Part shown: piece by piece, positions 42,522-49,579 of the stretch
Position numbering within the stretch: the first letter of the stretch is position 1
How the letters are laid out: each line of letters begins with the position of its first letter
From: Bacteroidales bacterium
Lineage (GTDB): Bacteria; Bacteroidota; Bacteroidia; Bacteroidales; F082
DNA length: 49,579 nt
Direction of reading: 5' to 3'
Assembly: GCA_017539045.1 (NCBI GenBank)
Contig: JAFYHS010000012.1
Location: 173,124 to 222,702, forward strand
Position numbers and translations under genes: made by a program
Notes under the pieces: model-generated
What the model saw: the letters and a program-made list of their open reading frames with translations, nothing else
The model's database searches: none
What the model was told of the DNA's origin: nothing

Positions 42522-42572
42522 CAAAAGTAACAAAAAAGCGCGTTCCCAATCCAAACAAATTCCGTATTTTTG
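42522..42572. promoter_or_regulatory. Divergent -7 boxes, MATE (-) and SGNH operon (+)
   Basis: The minus-strand box TACTTTTG at 42529-42522 is 29 nt before the MATE start. The plus-strand box TATTTTTG at 42565-42572 is 18 nt before the ATG at 42591. A minus-strand TTTG at 42555-42552 has a 22-nt spacer, slightly long. Confidence 0.5.
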
Positions 42573-42590
42573 CCGCTTCTTTCAAATGAG

Positions 42591-44105
42591 ATGAAATCGA
42601 TACGTACCTTACTTTTTATACTCTCCGTATTGTTGTTATTGGGTGTGTGCTGGTTCTTTTTCCCAGCTGACGGAGTGGCCGTCGCAGGCCGGACGTTGCA
42701 TTTTCCCTCCTATGAGGCCTATATGGCCCCTGATGAAAAAGAGGTGAATGTGGACGAAGTCCTCAATAAAGTCAGCAGGAGTTTTGAGATGACCTGCTCC
42801 GACAACCTGCTTGACAGTATGCGTTTCTTCCGCAATTATCTGAAGGCCAACCCCAACCGTATCTATCTGCCTGACGACGACTACACCTTCTTTGACTCGT
42901 TGTTCGCCCAACTCGAGCAGGCTGGTGACGAAGGGAAGACGTATCGTGTGATGCATTACGGAGACTCACAGATCGAGATGGACCGCATCTCGTCGGTGCT
43001 GAGAGACTGTCTGCAGTCTTTCTTTGGTGGCTCGGGTCCCAATATGATCCCTGCCATTCAGCCTGTGGCCACCATCTCGGTGTCGCAATGGGCTTCCAAC
43101 CTGCATCGTTATATGGTCTATGGCGACGCGGCTCGTGCCTCGCACCACCGTTATGGCCCGATGTTGCAGTTTAGCCAGGTGACGGGCAATGGCAGCATCT
43201 CGTTTGCCCAGTCGAGCCACTCGAGGGCACTGCCGAGGGTGAAGGAGATCTCCACCGTGTCGGTGCTTTTGGGCAACAACAGCGAAGGTTTTGCGGCTGC
43301 GCTTAGATGCGACACCATCACCGCCGAGCCCAAGGTCTTGGCAGCCAACGACAGCGTCTCGCTGATCACTTGGAAGCTGCCTGTCCCAGTGAAGCGCGGC
43401 ACCATCAGTTTCAATGGCACAGCCGACATCTATGCCGTATTGCTTGATGGTGAGCCTGGCATCGCTGTCGACAATGTGCCCTTGCGTGGCTGTGCTGGTA
43501 ACCTCTTCAATCGTATCGACGAGGGCACCATGCGGCAGTCGTTCGACTTGCTCGACACGCGACTCATCCTGTTGCAGTTTGGCGTCAACCGTATCCCCGG
43601 CATTACCTCGACGGGCCATATCGTGGCGTATGTGAATGAACTCGAGAATCAGATCGATTATCTGAAACGCGTTGCCCCCGATGCCATGTTGCTTTTCGTC
43701 GGTCCTGCCGACATGGGCAAGAGGTACAACGGTGTCATGGGCACTTGGAAGACCTTGCCCGAGCTGAACGATTCGTTGCGTGCCATGAGCCTCCGCAAAG
43801 GCGTGGCCTTTTGGGATGTGTTCCACATGATGGGCGGCGAGGGCTCGATGGCGCAATGGGTGAACCATAACCCCGCCTTGGCCGGCCCCGACCACATCCA
43901 TTTCACCTTTGCCGGAGCCCAAGAGATCGGGTCGAACTTGGCCAAGTCGCTGACCACCTATTACGATTTCTACAAGATGCGCCAACATGTGCCCAGCGAG
44001 AAGGTCATCGAGTTTGTCAACCTCGACTGGAGAGAAGACTCCATCCGTACCGCAGGCCGCATCAAACTGCCTAGCTATAACCCCTTTGGACTCAAAACAC
44101 GATGA
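42591..44105 (+). CDS. SGNH/GDSL-type hydrolase, membrane-anchored or secreted
   Basis: 504 residues from ATG 42591; a TTG further upstream lies in the promoter box and is rejected. The N-terminal hydrophobic segment (residues about 5-22) acts as signal or anchor. The SGNH blocks are the Ser in MHYGDSQIEMDR (about 125-136), LQFGVNRIPG (block III Asn) and the terminal GPDHIHFTFAG (Asp-x-x-His, about 459-469). In O-acetylation systems such proteins act as periplasmic acyltransferases or esterases on polysaccharides. It is the first gene of a three-gene operon with a second SGNH protein (4-nt overlap) and an MBOAT transporter-like enzyme. Both SGNH proteins share a (V/F)WD(V/L) ... MGG ... H(I/F)HFT C-terminal arrangement, so they are likely tandem paralogs. 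Confidence 0.85.
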   Translation: MKSIRTLLFILSVLLLLGVCWFFFPADGVAVAGRTLHFPSYEAYMAPDEKEVNVDEVLNKVSRSFEMTCSDNLLDSMRFFRNYLKANPNRIYLPDDDYTFFDSLFAQLEQAGDEGKTYRVMHYGDSQIEMDRISSVLRDCLQSFFGGSGPNMIPAIQPVATISVSQWASNLHRYMVYGDAARASHHRYGPMLQFSQVTGNGSISFAQSSHSRALPRVKEISTVSVLLGNNSEGFAAALRCDTITAEPKVLAANDSVSLITWKLPVPVKRGTISFNGTADIYAVLLDGEPGIAVDNVPLRGCAGNLFNRIDEGTMRQSFDLLDTRLILLQFGVNRIPGITSTGHIVAYVNELENQIDYLKRVAPDAMLLFVGPADMGKRYNGVMGTWKTLPELNDSLRAMSLRKGVAFWDVFHMMGGEGSMAQWVNHNPALAGPDHIHFTFAGAQEIGSNLAKSLTTYYDFYKMRQHVPSEKVIEFVNLDWREDSIRTAGRIKLPSYNPFGLKTR

Positions 44106-45379
44106 AGAGAATACTGCTTGTCATAGGGTTAATGCTCGCCTCTTGTTGGCTTATGGCACAGCCGGCGCCGACGCTGAAGCCGATGGATCCGCTTCCCTTT
44201 GCCCGTCTCGGGCGCAACCATATCCGCTATCCCGGCGACAGCCTCGTCTTGGAAGGCTTCTTCCAAAAGATGGACTCTGTGGTCTTTTTGGGCAAAGGCA
44301 AGCTCAATATACTGCATCTGGGCGACTCCCACATCCAAGCTGGGGTGTCGACACAGCAGTTTCGCGACGATTTGCTTGAGATCGCTCCCGGGTTGATGGG
44401 CGGACAGTATTTCCTGTTCCCATACTCCGCTGGAAAGACCAACAACCCCTCGCACTACAAGGTCAGTTCGACCGGTGAGTGGAGCTATTGTCGCAATGCC
44501 GTCTTCCGTGAAGGCGACAAGCGCATGGGTCTGGCGGGTGCCGCCATCACCACCACTGACCCCGATGCTACGGTCAGCATCGTCAGTCGCGAACGTCGTC
44601 CCACGGTCCATTCGCCCGAGTTTTATTTCAACAAGGTTACGGTCATAGGCTATTCGGAGACGGGCAGCGCCGAGCCAGCCATCAGACATAAGGATACGCT
44701 CATCAGCGGAGAATACGACGAAGCCCAATCGGCTTATGTGTTCGACCTGCCCTTCCACACCGATTCGGTCTGTATTGGCTTGAAATCCCTTCAGGGCTCG
44801 TACACCATGACGGGCATCCTCTTGGAGAACGGCGACAACGGCATCAGTGTGCATGGCATTGGCGTCAATGGCGCGCGGGTGTCTTCCTATCTGCGTTGCA
44901 GCGACGATTTCGAGCGCGACCTCAGGCTCATCCGCCCCGACTTGGTCATTTTGGCTATCGGCACCAACGACGCTTTGCAGCCCGACTTCGAGAAAGCCCT
45001 TTTCAAATTCAACTACGGCCGCCTGATCGACATCATACACCGTGTCAACCCCGATTGCGCCTTGTTGTTTGTCACCAACAACGACTGTTTCCTTAGGAAA
45101 CGCGTGAAGAAAAAGACGGTCTATGAAGTCAACGCCAACACGCCCATAGCAAGGAAGGCATTCTTGGAGCTGGCCGAGGAACATCATGCCGCCGTATGGG
45201 ATTTGTACGACGTGATGGGCGGTCTGAAGTCGATGTATGCCTGGCAGAAGGCAGACAAGGCTCAGAAGGACAGGTTGCATTTCACCAACAGTGGTTACCA
45301 ACTCGTGGGCGACCTGATGTACAATGCCTTGATAGAGCAGTACATCGAGCACCTCAAGAAAAATCCTATTGCTTATTGA
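44102..45379 (+). CDS. SGNH/GDSL-type hydrolase, secreted
   Basis: 425 residues. The signal peptide ends WLMA-Q. Active-site blocks: Ser in LHLGDSHIQAG (about 72-82), a Gly in the VHGIGVNGAR loop (block II), IGTNDAL (block III, about 282-288) and KDRLHFTNSGYQL (Asp-x-x-His, about 396-408). All four SGNH residues appear present. Overlaps the first SGNH gene by 4 nt, and its TGA is followed one base later by the ATG of the MBOAT gene. By analogy with AlgI/AlgJ/AlgX-type systems it probably transfers or removes acyl groups on a periplasmic or surface polysaccharide. Confidence 0.87.
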   Translation: MKRILLVIGLMLASCWLMAQPAPTLKPMDPLPFARLGRNHIRYPGDSLVLEGFFQKMDSVVFLGKGKLNILHLGDSHIQAGVSTQQFRDDLLEIAPGLMGGQYFLFPYSAGKTNNPSHYKVSSTGEWSYCRNAVFREGDKRMGLAGAAITTTDPDATVSIVSRERRPTVHSPEFYFNKVTVIGYSETGSAEPAIRHKDTLISGEYDEAQSAYVFDLPFHTDSVCIGLKSLQGSYTMTGILLENGDNGISVHGIGVNGARVSSYLRCSDDFERDLRLIRPDLVILAIGTNDALQPDFEKALFKFNYGRLIDIIHRVNPDCALLFVTNNDCFLRKRVKKKTVYEVNANTPIARKAFLELAEEHHAAVWDLYDVMGGLKSMYAWQKADKAQKDRLHFTNSGYQLVGDLMYNALIEQYIEHLKKNPIAY

Positions 45380-45380
45380 G

Positions 45381-47246
45381 ATGACGAATTTACCCGAGAT
45401 AGTGTTGGACTTCCTGAAGGGCTTGCTCGTTTTCGACGAGAGCCATCCCCTTTTGTTCACCCATTTCCATTTCTGGGCTTTCTTTGCCATCGTGTTTGCC
45501 TTGTTCAGCCTGTTGAAGAACAAGGTCCTTTTGCGCAACACCTATCTGTTTTTCGTCAGCCTGTTCTTTTACTATAAGACCAGCGGACTCTTCATACTGA
45601 TCTTGGTCTTCATCACGATCTACAACTACCTGGCTGGCAGGTGGTTGCATACTCGGAAGAAGAAACAGACCCGCACCTTTGCCCTGGCCCTCAGCGTGGT
45701 GGTCAACTTGTCGATTCTCTGTTACTTCAAATATGCCTATTTCCTGACCGATGTCGTCAACGACCTGACGGGCTTCGAGTTCCGTGTGTTCGACATCTTC
45801 TCGTGGGTGGGCAATGAGATCACGGGCAGCAACCGCTTCAGCGTCGATGTCATCCTGTTGCCTGTAGGCATCTCCTTCTATACCTTCCAAGCCATCAGCT
45901 ACATCATGGATGTGTATCGCAGGCGCATCAAGCCTGTGCGCAACATCTTCGATTTCGGCTTCTATGTCAGTTTCTTCCCGCAGTTGGTGGCCGGTCCCAT
46001 CGTAAGGGCCAGTGAGTTCATCCCGCAGCTGCATAGGAAATACTTCCTCAGCCGTCGCCAGTTTGGCATCGCCGTCTTCTGGATCATGAACGGCTTGGTG
46101 AAGAAGATCGTGCTGAGCGATTATATCGCAGTCAACTTCATCGACCGTGTGTTCGAAAACCCCTTGCTTTACACGGGTTTCGAGAACCTGATGGCCCTGT
46201 TCGGCTATTCGTTGCAGATCTATGCCGACTTCTCGGGCTACACCGACATCGCCATAGGTGTGGCCATGCTGATGGGCTTCTATCTGCCAAAGAACTTCAG
46301 GTCGCCTTACAAGGCCAAGAGCCCAAGCGAGTTCTGGAAGCGTTGGCACATCTCCCTCTCGCGTTGGCTTCAGGACTACCTCTACATCCCCTTGGGTGGC
46401 AACCGCAGGGTGGGCTTTGGCAGCTTCTGCATCCTCATCGTGATAGCGGCCGTCGGCACCTTCCTCACGGGTAGCTTGTGGGTGGCCTTGGGCGTGGGTG
46501 CCGTCACCTTGGTGGTGGGCCTTATCGCCATCTTTGTGCCGAAGAAACGGGGCCAGATTGGGGCGGAGATCAACAGGATGGACACCATGCTGCTTGGTGG
46601 CTTATGGCACGGTGCCTCGTGGAATTTCATGATCTGGGGAGGCTTGAACGGCTTGGGCATGGTGGTGCAGCACATCTGGGAGAGATGGAGCGTGTATGGG
46701 CGCACCTTGGCCATACTTATTGTCACCATAGGGTTAAGGCTGTTGAGCATCTATGTGCCGCAACCTGTGTTCAACCTGCTGTTTGTGTGGAGTGCCGTCA
46801 TCTTTGTAGGCAACTTCGTGCGTATGATTTACAACCTCTGTGGGGGCAAGAAGGCGTGGCAGTGGCTGCAGGACGCCTGGGCCATCTTCCAAAACTATGT
46901 CTTCGTCACCTTCGTCTTCATGTTCTTCCGTAGCGGCTCCAACCTCAACCCTGCCGAGGCCAACGAAACGGCTTGGAACACGGCCAAGAACATGGTCAAC
47001 CAGATGGGTGGCCATTGGGACTTGAGCAAGATACCGGATATCACGTTGCACTACTGGAATGTGTTTTTGCTCATCCTGTTGGGTATGGTGATTCATTGGT
47101 TGCCTGAGAACTTCAAGCGCCGTTACCGTGTTTGGTTTGCCAAGATGCCCCTGCCGCTGATGGCTGTCGTCTGCGCTCTCATTGTCTTCATCATCTATCA
47201 GTTCATCACGGCCGACCTGCAGTCGTTTATTTACTTCCAGTTTTAA
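45381..47246 (+). CDS. MBOAT family O-acyltransferase (AlgI/DltB-like)
   Basis: 621 residues from ATG 45381; an upstream TTG inside the previous gene is less likely. About twelve membrane helices. Family landmarks: PVGISFYTFQAISYIMDVYR (about 168-187), PQLVAGPIVRASEFIPQL, YADFSGYTDIAIG, SEFWKRWHISLSRWLQDYLYIPLGG (about 316-340) and the catalytic-His motif GGLWHGASWNFMIWGGLNG (about 410-428). AlgI-type proteins pass acyl groups from cytosolic acyl-CoA across the membrane to SGNH partners. With two SGNH genes upstream this forms a likely complete O-acylation system. A long insertion (GSLWVALGVGAVTLVVGLIAI, about 365-395) between the two His motifs looks like extra membrane helices. Confidence 0.9.
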   Translation: MTNLPEIVLDFLKGLLVFDESHPLLFTHFHFWAFFAIVFALFSLLKNKVLLRNTYLFFVSLFFYYKTSGLFILILVFITIYNYLAGRWLHTRKKKQTRTFALALSVVVNLSILCYFKYAYFLTDVVNDLTGFEFRVFDIFSWVGNEITGSNRFSVDVILLPVGISFYTFQAISYIMDVYRRRIKPVRNIFDFGFYVSFFPQLVAGPIVRASEFIPQLHRKYFLSRRQFGIAVFWIMNGLVKKIVLSDYIAVNFIDRVFENPLLYTGFENLMALFGYSLQIYADFSGYTDIAIGVAMLMGFYLPKNFRSPYKAKSPSEFWKRWHISLSRWLQDYLYIPLGGNRRVGFGSFCILIVIAAVGTFLTGSLWVALGVGAVTLVVGLIAIFVPKKRGQIGAEINRMDTMLLGGLWHGASWNFMIWGGLNGLGMVVQHIWERWSVYGRTLAILIVTIGLRLLSIYVPQPVFNLLFVWSAVIFVGNFVRMIYNLCGGKKAWQWLQDAWAIFQNYVFVTFVFMFFRSGSNLNPAEANETAWNTAKNMVNQMGGHWDLSKIPDITLHYWNVFLLILLGMVIHWLPENFKRRYRVWFAKMPLPLMAVVCALIVFIIYQFITADLQSFIYFQF

Positions 47247-47256
47247 GTCTTTTCAC

Positions 47257-47264
47257 TATCTTTG
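47257..47264 (+). promoter_or_regulatory. -7 box abutting the TPR-HTH gene start
   Basis: TATCTTTG followed by C, ending only 5 nt before the ATG at 47270, whereas all other boxes in this window lie 15 nt or more from the start. The transcript would begin at or within a base or two of the start codon. Confidence 0.5.
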
Positions 47265-47269
47265 CAGGC

Positions 47270-48961
47270 ATGAAACGCCTTGTTTGGATAGGAATCCTGT
47301 TTTTGCTGGCCTTGACTGCCTGCGACGGCACTACGCGTGAGGCGCGGCGCATGGTGAAGCGTGCCGAGCAGTTGGCCGACACCCTGCCCGACAGTGCTGC
47401 CCGATTGATCGACAGCGTGTTGCGCATGCCTGTGAGTTTCGGCGAGCGCGAGCGCATGGATATGGCGTTGTTGCAGGCCGAGGCCTTGTTTGGCGAGCGT
47501 GGACAAGAGATCTCGCCCGTGATGGACGATGATTTCTTCGACGAGCACGCCTACATTTCAACCAGTCCTGAGCTGGAGCGTGCCGCTGCCTACTACGCTA
47601 AAAAGAAGCAATATGTCAAGGCCGCCCATGCCGCGCTCTACAGCGGTTTCGTGCAGCAGCACTACGACGAGAAGGAGGCGGCCATGCGGTCGTTCAAGGA
47701 GGCGGAGCGGTATGGCAAGATGGTTTGTGATAGCCTAATGGTGGCAAGGGCAGAATATAGGATGGGAAAGATGCTGTACCATCAAGGTATAGAAAAGGAA
47801 GCATTATCTTCTCTTAAGATTTCTGAAAAACTAATTGGAAATCGTAATGCTGATCGTGCCATTATTGAAAACAGCAAGGCGGTCGTTTATTTATTGATGA
47901 ATCAAAATGATAGTGCAGAATTATGCCTTCAACAGAGTGAAATACTAGCAAAAAAAGGAAATTATGGCAGAATCAGTTGTAGATTATGTAATAACTATTC
48001 TGTTCTTTACCGTCTTGAAGGTAAATACGACGAAGCCATTGCTGCTCTACAGCAGATGGTGGATGATTCAAATCTTGATGATACAGAAAGGCTTTTGTTA
48101 TACCTAAATATTAGCAACGTGTATTTCAGTACAAAAGAAATGGATTCTGCTATTAAATATTATGAACGTATAGAAAACCTTTTACCCACGGTCAACCCAA
48201 ACAAGGAAACACAAGCAACTGCATACGAAGCCTTATCTCATTATGCTGAGGCTTTGGATAATAACACGTTGGCCCTACAATACCGTGAAAAACACGAGAG
48301 GATACTATACGAATTGATGCTTCAGCGACAAGAGCAGACAATTTATAGAATTCAACGGCAATTTGATCTTGAAAGCTTTCAGAATGAGATGAATAAAAAA
48401 ATCATAAAAAGACACGTCGCTATATTGATTATGAGTATATTATTACTTATTGCAACCTTGATTGCTCTGGTTCTTCAATATAGGCAAAAACGTTTATTGG
48501 AATTGGAAGAGGAAATGAAACGACAAATGGATGCTATGAAACAGAATTTGTCGCAAACGGTAAAGTTTTCCGTTTTGGATCAGGAGGTTTCTTCGCGGCT
48601 GAGGATGATACTCACCGCTTTCGATAGGGCACAACGGGCAAAAGACCCCCAAAAAGAATGGCAGTCTTTAGCAAGGCAGGTCATGAATGGCAAAGACAAT
48701 CCGTTTGATGCTGCCCGCAGTGTCTTGGAAATGGTATATCCACATCTTTTTTCAACCATAAAAGAGAATTATCCCGATCTGACCGAAACGGAGGCCAAAA
48801 TATGTCTGCTTTTCTGTTCTGACCTTTCCAATCAAGAGATTGCCGATTTTTTAGGGCTCAAACCGAACACAGTCAACCAAAACCGAAGCAACCTTCGTAA
48901 GAAGTTGAATCTGAAACCAGAGAGGATGAAAGAGCAACTTCAGTCTGTGTTTTCCGAATAG
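47270..48961 (+). CDS. Membrane-spanning TPR protein with C-terminal HTH (one-component regulator)
   Basis: 563 residues from ATG 47270, chosen because it gives a lipoprotein-type signal (MKRLVWIGILFLLALTAC); the frame is open further upstream inside the MBOAT gene. TPR-like helical repeats span about 25-350 (ERAAAYYAKKKQYVKAAHAALYSG, KAVVYLLMNQNDSAELCL, YLNISNVYFSTKEMDSAIKYYERI). One membrane helix is at about 381-402 (HVAILIMSILLLIATLIALVL), a coiled coil at about 405-430, and a LuxR-like HTH at about 502-553 (LTETEAKICLLFCSDLSNQEIADFLGLKPNTVNQNRSNLRKKL). So TPRs face the periplasm and the HTH the cytosol. Base composition drops sharply from residue about 153 on. Confidence 0.85.
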   Translation: MKRLVWIGILFLLALTACDGTTREARRMVKRAEQLADTLPDSAARLIDSVLRMPVSFGERERMDMALLQAEALFGERGQEISPVMDDDFFDEHAYISTSPELERAAAYYAKKKQYVKAAHAALYSGFVQQHYDEKEAAMRSFKEAERYGKMVCDSLMVARAEYRMGKMLYHQGIEKEALSSLKISEKLIGNRNADRAIIENSKAVVYLLMNQNDSAELCLQQSEILAKKGNYGRISCRLCNNYSVLYRLEGKYDEAIAALQQMVDDSNLDDTERLLLYLNISNVYFSTKEMDSAIKYYERIENLLPTVNPNKETQATAYEALSHYAEALDNNTLALQYREKHERILYELMLQRQEQTIYRIQRQFDLESFQNEMNKKIIKRHVAILIMSILLLIATLIALVLQYRQKRLLELEEEMKRQMDAMKQNLSQTVKFSVLDQEVSSRLRMILTAFDRAQRAKDPQKEWQSLARQVMNGKDNPFDAARSVLEMVYPHLFSTIKENYPDLTETEAKICLLFCSDLSNQEIADFLGLKPNTVNQNRSNLRKKLNLKPERMKEQLQSVFSE

Positions 48962-49380
48962 TATTGTTCCCCCAAAACATGTTCTATTCGCTTTTACTAC
49001 AAAAAACAATTATATCATAGACAGAAAACACCTATATTTTTTATTTTACTTATCATTGTTTATCAATGGGTTAGTTGTTCTTGTTGATAAATAAACTATA
49101 TGAATGATAATTAAAACTATATTTCACTTGACAAATGGTAATGATGGAATAATTTCGCATCATAAAATGGTACATGTCATCAGCAAAATATTGTTAAATC
49201 TAATACTATTATTATCATGAAAAAAAAAGTATTACTTCTTGTTGGCCTCATTGTTATAGGCCTTTGTGCTTGGGAAACTCAAGCCATGAGTATCGTATCT
49301 ATTTCGATACCAACTAATCATAAAGATGTGGAAGATCCACCACCTGGGTATGAAAAAATAAATCTTCAAGGCTCACTAAT
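47730..49380. other. AT-rich island with edges inside two coding sequences
   Basis: Hand counts: line 47401-47460 has 37 of 60 G+C, line 48121-48180 has 16 of 60, line 49441-49500 has 30 of 60. The low-GC stretch starts inside the TPR-HTH gene, includes the 48962-49216 gap and ends inside the DUF3244-type gene. Edges are by eye. Confidence 0.6.
48962..49216. other. AT-rich intergenic region with an inverted repeat
   Basis: 255 nt without an ORF of note. It holds an 8-bp inverted repeat TTTATCAA (about 49061-49068) / TTGATAAA (49084-49091) and other TTATCA/TGATAA words nearby, possible operator sequence for the adjacent regulator. No exact TAnnTTTG box is seen before the gene at 49217; TATATTTC and TAATTTCG are the nearest matches. 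No terminator hairpin with T-run follows the stop at 48961. Confidence 0.4.
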
Positions 49381-49579
49381 GTTCGGTGTTGGCCCCAACG
49401 CCGTCGTAGCTGGCGCCAACGAAAACTCCGTCTACATCGGCTTCAACCAGGACTTCGGCAATGTGAGCATCTCCATATACAACGAAGCAGGCCTTGTGGT
49501 GTACAGCACCGTAGTAAACACCTCCGTGCAGCAGGTAGTCATCATTCCTTTCTCTTCTGCGGCCAGCGGCACCTACACC
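49217..49579 (+). CDS. DUF3244-like small secreted protein, 3' end cut by window
   Basis: 121 codons open to the window end (ATG 49217). The signal peptide is MKKKVLLLVGLIVIGLCAWETQA. After a short polar region (DVEDPPPGYEKINLQG) comes a beta-type domain with NSVYIGFNQDFGNVSISIYNEAGLVVYS and TSVQQVVIIPFSSAASGTY, the DUF3244 pattern (a single small immunoglobulin-like or T9SS-CTD-like beta-sandwich of about 100 residues). Such proteins are short and secreted, of unknown role. The first part lies in the AT-rich island, while codons after about 49380 are GC-rich like the rest of the window. It is next to the TPR-HTH regulator, possibly its target. Confidence 0.7.
   Translation, partial: MKKKVLLLVGLIVIGLCAWETQAMSIVSISIPTNHKDVEDPPPGYEKINLQGSLMFGVGPNAVVAGANENSVYIGFNQDFGNVSISIYNEAGLVVYSTVVNTSVQQVVIIPFSSAASGTYT

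Noticed and set aside
47132-47269. N-terminal extension of the TPR-HTH protein
   Set aside because: The extra 46 codons overlap the MBOAT gene in another frame, precede the promoter box and would hide the lipoprotein signal.
1-49579. tRNA, rRNA or other structured RNA genes
   Set aside because: Intergenic gaps are short and I found no cloverleaf or known RNA pattern; small RNAs cannot be excluded by eye.

Overview
The window is chromosomal DNA from a member of the Bacteroidota, most likely an uncultured anaerobic Bacteroidales. The evidence is: repeated promoter boxes of the Bacteroidota type (TAnnTTTG, in several places with TTG 18-21 nt upstream); four proteins ending in type IX secretion (T9SS) sorting domains, plus a PorZ-like T9SS component; many Bacteroidota lipoproteins; and families typical of the phylum (S46 peptidase, DUF4249, UpxY-type NusG paralog, GH92, TonB-dependent receptor with a carboxypeptidase-like N-terminal domain). 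Coding is dense on both strands. I see no rRNA, tRNA, IS element, prophage or CRISPR array, and no gene-free stretch over 300 bases.

Layout. 1-244: a cluster of short palindromes behind a T9SS-secreted endonuclease/exonuclease/phosphatase-fold protein (245-1546, -). 1628-2726: two tandem lipocalin-like lipoproteins. 2758-5703: an RlmI-type rRNA methyltransferase and, divergently, adenine deaminase. 5723-8844: rodA and mrdA (PBP2), overlapping by 4 nt, without mreBCD. 9005-14334: a GldH-like lipoprotein, a Wza-type export lipoprotein, a Wzc-type tyrosine kinase with a very Tyr-rich tail, a UpxY/RfaH-like antiterminator and a membrane-anchored coiled-coil protein. 14381-19133: recO and porZ (overlapping), then a GLUG-type T9SS cargo. 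19140-31148: housekeeping genes (map, dnaG, mnmA, an RluA-family synthase, polA, metG) with a GH92 mannosidase lipoprotein among them. 31304-36689: an outer-membrane/protease module (predicted beta-barrel, S41 peptidase, TonB-dependent receptor, DUF4249 lipoprotein). 36817-40775: DUF937 protein, LRR T9SS cargo and an S46 dipeptidyl peptidase with DPP11-type specificity. 40823-42492: MATE transporter coupled to a small unknown protein. 42591-47246: two tandem SGNH hydrolases and an MBOAT acyltransferase, a likely polysaccharide O-acylation operon. 47270-49579: a membrane-spanning TPR-HTH regulator and the start of a DUF3244-type secreted protein, cut by the window end.

How the parts fit. Much of the accessory content serves the cell envelope: T9SS cargo and PorZ, polysaccharide export and its regulator, O-acylation, surface proteases and nutrient uptake. 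The strongest unexplained signals are (i) an AT-rich island of about 1.65 kb whose two edges both fall inside coding sequence (about 47730 and about 49380), (ii) a palindromic element inserted in frame in polA, with a structurally similar element in the metG leader, (iii) divergent promoters built as inverted repeats (dnaG/GH92 and metG/OMP), and (iv) the SGNH-SGNH-MBOAT operon followed by a TPR-HTH regulator whose promoter box lies 5 nt before its start codon. All functions are inferred from sequence reading; no database search was run.
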